DNA from: JADFOB01 sp964651325
GTDB taxonomy: Bacteria; Planctomycetota; Phycisphaerae; UBA1845
NCBI GenBank assembly: GCA_964651325.1
Contig: CAZYXP010000139.1
Span: 1-10,281, forward strand
Reading direction: 5' to 3'
DNA: 10,281 bases
The notes below the pieces were generated by a model. The model searched no databases. It worked only from the letters and a program-made list of their open reading frames with translations, and was not told the DNA's origin. Both the position numbers and the translations under genes were made by a program. Shown here piece after piece: positions 1-4,878 of this stretch; positions within the stretch are counted from its first letter, which is position 1; each line of letters starts with the position of its first letter.

Positions 1-21
1 GGTCAGTTGGCGGCGATCTAG
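1..21 (+). CDS. 3' end of an upstream gene, possibly the Flp pilin (partial)
   Basis: Reading from base 1, frame 1 gives GQLAAI followed by a TAG stop at 19-21. A short hydrophobic C-terminus like this is compatible with an Flp-type pilin, and the pilin gene commonly sits directly before the prepilin peptidase in Tad loci. A hairpin (36-61) and an intrinsic terminator (160-201) follow, as expected after a highly expressed pilin gene. Only six codons are visible and the other two frames also end soon (stops at 44-46 and 57-59), so both the frame and the identity are guesses. Confidence 0.25.
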   Translation, partial: GQLAAI

Positions 22-35
22 CCGGGTTGCCGTTT

Positions 36-61
36 GGTTTGCTTGATGATCAAGCGTAACC
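36..61 (+). other. Hairpin downstream of the upstream gene
   Basis: GCTTGA (41-46) pairs with TCAAGC (50-55) across a TGA loop. The stem continues with GGTT (36-39) against AACC (58-61) after a small internal loop. This makes ten base pairs starting 15 bases after the putative stop at 21. No T-run follows, so it is more likely a 3'-end stabiliser or processing signal than a terminator. Confidence 0.45.
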
Positions 62-159
62 AATTCATGTTCGGCGCAGGTACTCGCAATTTGGCGAGCC
101 TCGTCGGGCCGGCTTTGAAATCACGCTGCGTCGTGCGGCGCAAGGAATAAGCCACTCGT

Positions 160-201
160 GACGGTGGGCGCTGCTGTGGTGGCGTTCGCCGTTCTTTTTT
201 T
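160..201 (+). terminator. Intrinsic terminator or attenuator before the prepilin peptidase gene
   Basis: Bases 161-171 pair with 182-192 across a ten-base loop. The stem is 11 bp including three G-T wobbles, with a possible twelfth wobble pair (160/193). TTC and seven consecutive Ts (195-201) follow at once. A GC-rich stem running straight into a T-tract is the classic Rho-independent terminator layout. It lies between the presumed end of the upstream gene and the prepilin peptidase start at 259, so it would end most pilin transcripts and let a fraction read into the assembly genes, or act as a regulated attenuator. The stem has not been folded by program. Confidence 0.55.
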
Positions 202-220
202 GTCCGTTGGATCGGCCTGT

Positions 221-236
221 TCGGGCGCAGCCCCGA
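221..236 (+). other. Small hairpin next to the peptidase ribosome binding site
   Basis: TCGGG (221-225) pairs with CCCGA (232-236) across a six-base loop. It lies seven bases before the Shine-Dalgarno sequence at 243-249. It may affect translation initiation or form part of the leader structure after the terminator. A five-pair stem in GC-rich DNA can arise by chance. Confidence 0.25.
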
Positions 237-242
237 GCACTT

Positions 243-249
243 GGAGGGG
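243..249 (+). promoter_or_regulatory. Ribosome binding site deciding the peptidase start
   Basis: GGAGGGG stands nine bases before ATG 259. It overlaps the first codons that a TTG start at 241 would use, so it favours ATG 259 over TTG 241 and over the internal ATG at 274. Confidence 0.7.
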
Positions 250-258
250 TCAGGTCGG

Positions 259-828
259 ATGGAGACGATTGCGATGGAATTTGGATATTGGCAAGCTACT
301 TGCGCGATATTGGTGCCGGGCATCCTGTTGGCATCGTGGATTGACTACGCAAAGCGCAAGGTTCCGAATTGGCTCAATCTTTCGCTGATTGTAGCTGGGT
401 TTTGCGTTCAGGCGGCGTATTTCGGATGGAGCGGCCTAGGAACGGGCGGGCTCGGCCTTCTTACCGGGTTTGGATTGTTAATTGTACCCTGGATGATGCA
501 CGGGATGGGGGCGGGCGACGTCAAGCTCATGGCGGCGATTGGCGTGTGGTTTGGCCCGTTGATGACGTTCTATTCCTTCGGGCTGGGGGCGGCGCTCGGC
601 GGGATCGCCGCGATGATCATGATCTTGTCGTCGGGCAGGCTTCAGATGGCCTGCGCCAACATTGGAGTCATTCTTCAGAAATGCTCGAATCGTGACACGA
701 TGTTTAGTGAGTACGGTTCGGCCAAGAGCTTCGGCAGCACATCGCAGTTGCTGCCCTACGGCGTCCCGCTTACCGGCGGTACGCTGATCATCCTGGCCGC
801 GAAAATGTACGGGTGGTGGGGGATTTAG
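259..828 (+). CDS. tadV: Type IV prepilin peptidase, TadV/CpaA type
   Basis: This is a polytopic inner-membrane aspartic peptidase (family A24) of 189 residues. It is expected to cleave the leader of Flp pilin and of TadE/TadG-type pseudopilins. Both catalytic aspartates are visible: D29 in WIDYAKRKVPNW, where the KxPN element follows as in the family, and D87 in GMGAGDVKLM, the GxGDxK signature. Hydrophobic segments lie around 13-28, 40-56, 63-80, 92-125 and near the C-terminus. There is no N-terminal cysteine-containing methylase domain, which fits the short TadV/CpaA form rather than PilD. The start at 259 is chosen for its GGAGGGG ribosome binding site. The tadE start follows the stop by three bases, so the two genes are surely co-transcribed. 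Identity to this family is secure; the symbol follows locus convention. Confidence 0.93.
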   Translation: METIAMEFGYWQATCAILVPGILLASWIDYAKRKVPNWLNLSLIVAGFCVQAAYFGWSGLGTGGLGLLTGFGLLIVPWMMHGMGAGDVKLMAAIGVWFGPLMTFYSFGLGAALGGIAAMIMILSSGRLQMACANIGVILQKCSNRDTMFSEYGSAKSFGSTSQLLPYGVPLTGGTLIILAAKMYGWWGI

Positions 829-831
829 AAA

Positions 832-1269
832 ATGAAACGACGCTTGTTCAATCCAAAACGCCGGCACGGCGAGAAGCGTGCCATTGCGGCGGCCATCGTT
901 GAGTTTGCGGTAGTGCTACCGCTTCTGTTGACGATTCTTTTTGGGATCATCGAGTACGGATGGGTGTTCATGGTCCGTCAGACCTTGCAGCACGCATCGC
1001 GGGAGGGGTGTCGTTTGGCGGTGCTTCAAACTTCCGTCGCGCCCTACACCAACGTTACGACGCGTGTTGCCGACATCATGGGTACGACCAACGCCGCCGG
1101 GTATACGCTGGCGATGAACCATGCCGTGGCCGGGGTGAGCGACACCGAGACCGTTACGGTTTCGGTTCCGTACAATGATATTTCGCTTGTCGGCGGGTTC
1201 TTCGGCACGGCGAATTACACGTTGGCTGGTACAACGAGCATGCGCAAGGAAGGGTTGGGTGGCGGATAG
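832..1269 (+). CDS. tadE: TadE-like pseudopilin
   Basis: A 145-residue protein with a basic N-terminus (residues 1-16, rich in Arg and Lys), then a single hydrophobic segment holding the TadE-family pattern VEFAVVLP (23-30) and IIEYG (39-43). A conserved amphipathic stretch with ASREGCRLA follows, and the remainder is a beta-rich, Thr/Val-rich domain presumably outside the inner membrane. E24 resembles the +5 glutamate of prepilins, so processing by the adjacent peptidase just after about A19 is plausible; that cut site is inferred. TadE proteins are minor pseudopilins needed for Flp pilus assembly. The start is preceded by GGGGGA (818-823), with eight bases of spacing. No separate TadF gene is seen; the larger TadG-like gene at 4879 is the other pseudopilin-like member. 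Confidence 0.9.
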   Translation: MKRRLFNPKRRHGEKRAIAAAIVEFAVVLPLLLTILFGIIEYGWVFMVRQTLQHASREGCRLAVLQTSVAPYTNVTTRVADIMGTTNAAGYTLAMNHAVAGVSDTETVTVSVPYNDISLVGGFFGTANYTLAGTTSMRKEGLGGG

Positions 1270-1467
1270 GTGAGGGGGGTACGTGACAACCCCTTTGACT
1301 GTGATTTCGGGCTGAAGGCCTGCTTTGATGTAGACGGGGCAAACGCAGCGTCGCCCCCGGATCGCGCCGTTTCCGCATAACCGATTCCGAGCCGCATGCT
1401 TCAGCTTGCGCGGTCATTCGTGCGAGCGCGCCGCAAGAATTAGGCGGTACGCCAGTCCTGTGCGCCG

Positions 1468-1485
1468 CGCGGGCTGAATCCCGCG
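1468..1485 (+). other. GC-rich hairpin in the tadE-cpaB gap
   Basis: CGCGGG (1468-1473) and CCCGCG (1480-1485) pair perfectly around a six-base loop, and C1466/G1486 may add a pair across a bulge. No T-run follows. It lies about 200 bases after tadE and 270 before cpaB. Confidence 0.3.
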
Positions 1486-1745
1486 GATCTGGGGATTGAA
1501 GGCGTTGTAGGGGGGAGGGTGGTCCTGCCGTGGCGGAGGGAGTGATTGAGTTCGGGCGCGCGGATTCAGATTTTGGAGGGACGCTCAACTTTTCGCCCTA
1601 GTTAAATGCGATCGGCCCGCGATCCTTCCGATAAGCATGTGTAGTCATCGAGTTTGGGGACGTGGGATCGATTGTGGATCGGTGTCTTGAAGGCACCCAC
1701 TGAGATCACCGCGTGCTCCGTGAAATCGGAAACAACCGTAAGAGC

Positions 1746-1750
1746 GAGGG
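1746..1750 (+). promoter_or_regulatory. Ribosome binding site deciding the cpaB start
   Basis: GAGGG sits eight bases before ATG 1759. The frame stays open upstream to a TTG at 1654, but that start has no good ribosome binding site and would place 35 non-conserved residues before the membrane segment. Confidence 0.6.
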
Positions 1751-1758
1751 ACCAAAGG

Positions 1759-2817
1759 ATGAAGGGCAAGGCAATCATACCGCTCGTGCTCGGTTTGGGG
1801 ATCGGGCTGGCCGCCGTAAAAGTCGGCGTCGACGCGATCAAGAGTGCCGAGGGCGCCGGTACGCCGGAGAAGACGGTGCAGATCGTACGCGCCAAAGTCG
1901 ATCTCCAGTCGCACCAAACCATCGAGAAAGAAATGCTGGAGATGATCGAAATTCCAGAGAGTTCTCCGCTTGTCGCGACGAATGAGCGAATCACCTCCTT
2001 CGACGACGTCGTAGGTCGGGTTACCGCGAAGTCGGTGCCGCAAGAATCGCCGCTGATGAACTCAATGATCGCCCCCGAGGGCACGCGTCCGGGCATGGTC
2101 GGTCGCATTCCGGAGGGATTCCGGGCCGTGTCTGTCAAGATCGATGAGGTGACCGGGGTTGCGTTCCAGATCAAGCCTGGAGACTGGGTGGATGTGATTG
2201 TGGTCATGGAAGTCGATGCGCCGGGTCAACGGGCCGGCAAGAGAGAAAGCGTCGCGGAAGTGGTCTTGCAGCATGTCCAGGTCGCGGCGATCGGGCAGAA
2301 TGTCAAGCCTCAGGTCGCTGGGAAACCGACTCGGGTAAAACCCGCCAAGTCGGCCACGTTGTTCGTGGCCAAAGAGGATGTTCCCAAGCTTCACCTGGCC
2401 TCAATCCGCGGAAAAATCACGCTTGCGATGCGCGGCAGCGAGGACGAGTCCTCCGGCACCTTCTCGGCCCTGCGGGCGAGTGATGCGTTCAGCGCCTTGG
2501 CGAGTGATGCCCCGGAGCCCGAATCGGAGCCGCTTCCGCGTGCGACCACGGCGCTAAGGCCCGCTCCGCGTCCCGTCCCCCGCAAGCACAGCGTGACCGT
2601 GCGGCGCGGTACGACGGGCGACACCGCGCCGACAGCGGTAGAACTGATTACATTCGAAAACTCGGATTCATCGACCGTCGTAGGGTCGAGAGGTGGGCGG
2701 TCCGGAGCCGCCAAGCGTTTTCGATCCAATGGTACCAGCGGATCCCGGCGTTCGAATGATTCTTCGGAATCGCGCGACGACGCCGAACCGTCCAACCCCG
2801 ATATGATTGGCGAGTAA
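1759..2817 (+). CDS. cpaB: Flp pilus assembly protein CpaB/RcpC
   Basis: A 352-residue envelope protein that in Tad systems works with the secretin in the periplasm. Residues 4-24 form a single membrane segment (AIIPLVLGLGIGLAAVKVG). Residues about 39-106 form a SAF-type domain (VQIVRAKVDLQSHQTI through ESPLMNSMIAP). Residues about 118-226 match the RcpC/CpaB domain, including RAVSVKIDEVTGVAF, the IKPGDWVDVI turn, VVLQHVQVAAIG and the ATLFVAKEDVPKLHLA stretch. A Pro/Ser/Arg/Asp-rich tail (227-352) follows. It contains the RcpC-like end HSVTVRRGT (277-285) and then about 50 low-complexity residues, making this longer than usual family members. A near-tandem repeat, FSALRASDA/FSALASDA, lies at 235-251. 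The cpaC start follows the stop by 14 bases, so the pair is probably translated together. Confidence 0.9.
   Translation: MKGKAIIPLVLGLGIGLAAVKVGVDAIKSAEGAGTPEKTVQIVRAKVDLQSHQTIEKEMLEMIEIPESSPLVATNERITSFDDVVGRVTAKSVPQESPLMNSMIAPEGTRPGMVGRIPEGFRAVSVKIDEVTGVAFQIKPGDWVDVIVVMEVDAPGQRAGKRESVAEVVLQHVQVAAIGQNVKPQVAGKPTRVKPAKSATLFVAKEDVPKLHLASIRGKITLAMRGSEDESSGTFSALRASDAFSALASDAPEPESEPLPRATTALRPAPRPVPRKHSVTVRRGTTGDTAPTAVELITFENSDSSTVVGSRGGRSGAAKRFRSNGTSGSRRSNDSSESRDDAEPSNPDMIGE
2461..2511 (+). repeat. Imperfect tandem repeat inside cpaB
   Basis: Two adjacent units of 27 and 24 bases encode FSALRASDA and FSALASDA. They share the run GGCGAGTGATGC. The repeat falls at the start of the low-complexity tail, just after the conserved domain, and keeps the frame. 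It looks like a small slippage or duplication event in a weakly constrained linker. Confidence 0.5.
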
Positions 2818-2831
2818 GGAGACTTAATACG

Positions 2832-4400
2832 ATGTTTCAAACAGTCACGGAAGACCGCCGGAGGCAGGCCAAGCCGTTCGCTCTGGCCATGGTGATGGTC
2901 ATGGCATCCGCGCCAACCATCGTTTTGGGGCAGGCGGGCTCCAACGGTAGTAAGTTCGAAGCGAAGGTCGTAGATCTTTCGGACAACACCACTCGCGTGG
3001 TCGTGCCGATGGATCGTAGCATCACCGTCGAGACGACGGTGGAGGTGACCCGGGCCGATGTCATCGCGAGTCAGTTCGCTGACGTCCAGGTTATCAGCCC
3101 GAAACGGTTGCTGTTGACGGGGCAGCGATACGGAAGTACGAGCGTTGTCCTGCAAAGCGTTGACGGGGAGCAGTTTGTCTTCAACGTCGCCGTAGAGCTC
3201 GACCTTCAGTTTCTCAACGAATCGCTAGTCGGCATCGATTCGCTTTCGAACGCCGTGGCCCGCTCCGTGAAAGGGCACATCGTGCTCTCGGGCACGGTCA
3301 GCAGCGCGGAACGAGCGAAACGCATGGTCGAACTCTCCACGTTGTTTCTGCCGGTGGGTTCGGACGGTGCGCCGTCCACGACGGTACAGAACCACCTTGA
3401 AGTGGCGGGCGAACAACAAGTCATGATCCGTTGCGTGGTGGCTGAAGTAAGTCGCAGCGCCTTGCGAGAGCTGGGCATCAATGGATTCATGCTAGGTGAG
3501 AACGTCAAGGATGTTTTTCTGGTCAACCAACTGGGCGGGATCAACCCCATCGACATTGGCGCGGCCGCCGATGCCCTGGTGACGCAGAACGTCCCGTTTC
3601 TCACGGGCACCAATGGTATTCCGCTATCGGCGACTCCGTCGCTTTCGTTGGGGTTTCCGCGTGTGCAGACGCAGTTTTTCATCAAAGCGATGGCCGACAA
3701 CACGCTGCTGAGCATTCTGGCCGAGCCGAATCTCGTGGCGGTGAGTGGTGAAACCGCATCGTTCCTGGCTGGCGGCGAGTTTCCGATTCCGGTTCCTCAG
3801 GGAAACCAGCAGATAACGATCGAGTTTCGTGAATTCGGGGTTCGGTTGAACTTCACGCCTTTGGTCAAAGGCGGAGATCTGATTCGTCTTCGGATTGCTC
3901 CGGAGGTATCGGAACTTGATTTTTCGACGACGGTTCAGATTGAAGGATTTGCGGTACCTGGGCTGACGACTCGATCGACGGAAACGACCGTAGAGCTTGG
4001 CGCGGGACAAACCATCGCGATTGCGGGCCTGTTGAACGAGCGTGTTCGGGGTTTGGCGCAGCGTGTTCCCGGCATTGGTGATGTTCCCGTGCTCGGAGCC
4101 TTGTTCCGGTCCGTGAGTTACCAACGGGCGCTTACGGAGTTGGTGATACTGGTGACTCCGGAAATCGTCGCTCCGCTGGAGGCGCATCAAGCCATGCGGC
4201 TTCCCACGGACGGGCGGGGTGATCCAAACGAGACGGAGCTCTATCTGCTTGGTCTTCTGGACAGCCTGGATTCCACGCCGGGATCCGAGAAGGACGGAGC
4301 CGCCACGCGATCTTATCGACCGGCGACGTTGCTTTCGCAGCCGGAAGAGTCATCGGTACATGGGCCTTGGGGAATCGCGGAAGCGAACACGCTTCCTTAG
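2832..4400 (+). CDS. cpaC: Flp pilus secretin CpaC/RcpA
   Basis: A 522-residue outer-membrane channel subunit through which the Flp pilus exits. A basic N-terminus and hydrophobic stretch (about 15-33, LAMVMVMASAPTIVLG) form a signal peptide. Residues about 55-125 are the pilus-type N-terminal domain (SITVETTVEVTRADVIA, RLLLTGQRYGSTSVVL). Residues about 128-180 look like a BON-type fold (GHIVLSGTVSS). The secretin domain spans about 200-447, with EPNLVAVSGETASFLAGGEF, the EFGVRLNFTPLV strand and the hallmark VPGIGDVPVLGALFR (412-426), ending at VTPEIV. A tail of about 75 residues includes DPNETELYLLGLLD and may contact a partner or the membrane. AGGAGA (2817-2822) lies nine bases before the start and overlaps the cpaB stop. 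Presence of a secretin shows that the cell has an outer membrane. Confidence 0.95.
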   Translation: MFQTVTEDRRRQAKPFALAMVMVMASAPTIVLGQAGSNGSKFEAKVVDLSDNTTRVVVPMDRSITVETTVEVTRADVIASQFADVQVISPKRLLLTGQRYGSTSVVLQSVDGEQFVFNVAVELDLQFLNESLVGIDSLSNAVARSVKGHIVLSGTVSSAERAKRMVELSTLFLPVGSDGAPSTTVQNHLEVAGEQQVMIRCVVAEVSRSALRELGINGFMLGENVKDVFLVNQLGGINPIDIGAAADALVTQNVPFLTGTNGIPLSATPSLSLGFPRVQTQFFIKAMADNTLLSILAEPNLVAVSGETASFLAGGEFPIPVPQGNQQITIEFREFGVRLNFTPLVKGGDLIRLRIAPEVSELDFSTTVQIEGFAVPGLTTRSTETTVELGAGQTIAIAGLLNERVRGLAQRVPGIGDVPVLGALFRSVSYQRALTELVILVTPEIVAPLEAHQAMRLPTDGRGDPNETELYLLGLLDSLDSTPGSEKDGAATRSYRPATLLSQPEESSVHGPWGIAEANTLP

Positions 4401-4418
4401 GTTTGTGAGGAAATGGCG

Positions 4419-4451
4419 TCCGGGTCTCGGAAACGTGATACGAGACCCGGA
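4419..4451 (+). other. Perfect hairpin after cpaC (first of a tandem pair)
   Basis: CCGGGTCTCG (4420-4429) pairs perfectly with CGAGACCCGG (4441-4450), and T4419/A4451 extends the stem to 11 bp, with an 11-base loop. It starts 19 bases after the cpaC stop. No T-tract follows, so it is not a textbook terminator. It could stabilise the 3' end of the upstream message, guide processing, or assist Rho-dependent or lineage-specific termination. Confidence 0.65.
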
Positions 4452-4454
4452 TCA

Positions 4455-4483
4455 TGGTGTTGGGTGGACGGCGCCCAACACCA
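4455..4483 (+). other. Perfect hairpin after cpaC (second of a tandem pair)
   Basis: TGGTGTTGGG (4455-4464) pairs perfectly with CCCAACACCA (4474-4483) across a nine-base loop. It begins three bases after the first hairpin ends, and the stem sequence is unrelated to it. Two unrelated perfect 10-bp stems back to back are unlikely by chance and mark a real transcript boundary or processing site between cpaC and tadG. Confidence 0.65.
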
Positions 4484-4865
4484 CGGGGCATGGGGGGAAT
4501 CGATGCAGGTTACCTGTACTAGGCATTGGTGCGCATTGACCGGTCACGCAGTTCGGGGCCAACCGAATCGCCGGGCGCGGCATGGTGTGCATGTCTCGCC
4601 CCGGATCGGAATCCATCCCCACACACCGTCGCAACATTCCTACCTATCGGCGCAGCGCCCTACAGGCAACGCGCGCAGATTTCTAACAGACAATGAACGA
4701 GGTTGTGCTGATCCCGCAGATCGTGCTGGCCATGGGGGCAACGCGATATCGGGCTTCGGCGAAGCGCTACGCCACGGGGTCTTGACTTGGGAACCCCCGG
4801 CCGGGACGGCGACTTGCTTGCCGTTCAAGAGCGTTTTTGTATTGCGTGGCCAACATTTCGGATTC

Positions 4866-4871
4866 GGAGGG
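4866..4871 (+). promoter_or_regulatory. Ribosome binding site deciding the TadG/VWA start
   Basis: GGAGGG lies seven bases before ATG 4879. The frame can be extended to TTG 4837, but the ribosome binding site would then lie inside the gene, so ATG 4879 is preferred over both that TTG and the second ATG at 4885. Confidence 0.65.
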
Positions 4872-4878
4872 AACTCGA

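Larger units (their letters stand above)
1270..1758 (+). other. Non-coding gap between tadE and cpaB
   Basis: This 489-base stretch contains no reading frame I can support on either strand. All + strand frames break quickly, and the one longer minus-strand frame overlaps tadE and looks like a shadow. Two structures are visible: a weak hairpin GGGGT/ACCCC just after the tadE stop (1276-1280 with 1289-1293), and a stronger CGCGGG/CCCGCG hairpin at 1468-1485. The A+T-richer patch near 1585-1610 could hold a promoter for cpaB, but no good -35/-10 pair is present. Lineage-specific sigma factors or a decayed gene cannot be excluded. Confidence 0.6.
4401..4878 (+). other. Non-coding gap between cpaC and the TadG/VWA gene
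   Basis: This 478-base stretch begins with two strong hairpins (4419-4451 and 4455-4483). Beyond them I see no supported gene. An open frame runs through it on the + strand from ATG 4413, but its composition is rich in His, Trp, Arg and Cys, and it continues into the tadG gene out of frame. A weak promoter-like pair exists just before tadG: TTGCTT (4814-4819), 17 bases, TTGTAT (4837-4842), with three of six matches in each box. A long-loop inverted repeat, GGTGTG (4584-4589) with CACACC (4622-4627), is also present. Confidence 0.6.

Noticed and set aside
158..388. A GTG-started frame with a hydrophobic start and GSAC, resembling a lipoprotein signal
   Set aside because: The frame covers the intrinsic terminator and overlaps the peptidase gene out of frame; the residue three before the Cys is Gly, which does not suit a lipobox, and there is no ribosome binding site.
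1309..1323. A GG-N10-GC sigma-54-like match after tadE
   Set aside because: Only half of the conserved bases around the GG and GC fit, and such matches are common in GC-rich DNA.
1295..1323. TTGACT as a possible -35 box after tadE
   Set aside because: No -10-like hexamer lies 16 to 18 bases downstream.
1654..1758. N-terminal extension of CpaB from a TTG start
   Set aside because: No suitable ribosome binding site, and the extra residues show no signal or domain; ATG 1759 has GAGGG at proper spacing and leads straight into the membrane segment.
2391..3155. A 254-codon open frame on the minus strand
   Set aside because: It is antisense to the cpaB tail and the cpaC start, both strongly supported; its Ser/Arg-rich sequence mirrors the low-complexity tail.
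4693..4785. A 30-residue frame in the cpaC-tadG gap, considered as a small pilin or leader peptide
   Set aside because: No ribosome binding site precedes the ATG, and the product lacks the glutamate-tyrosine and leader pattern of Flp pilins.
4782..4810. TTGACT as a possible -35 box before tadG
   Set aside because: The sequence at the -10 distance is GACGGC, which cannot serve as a -10 box.
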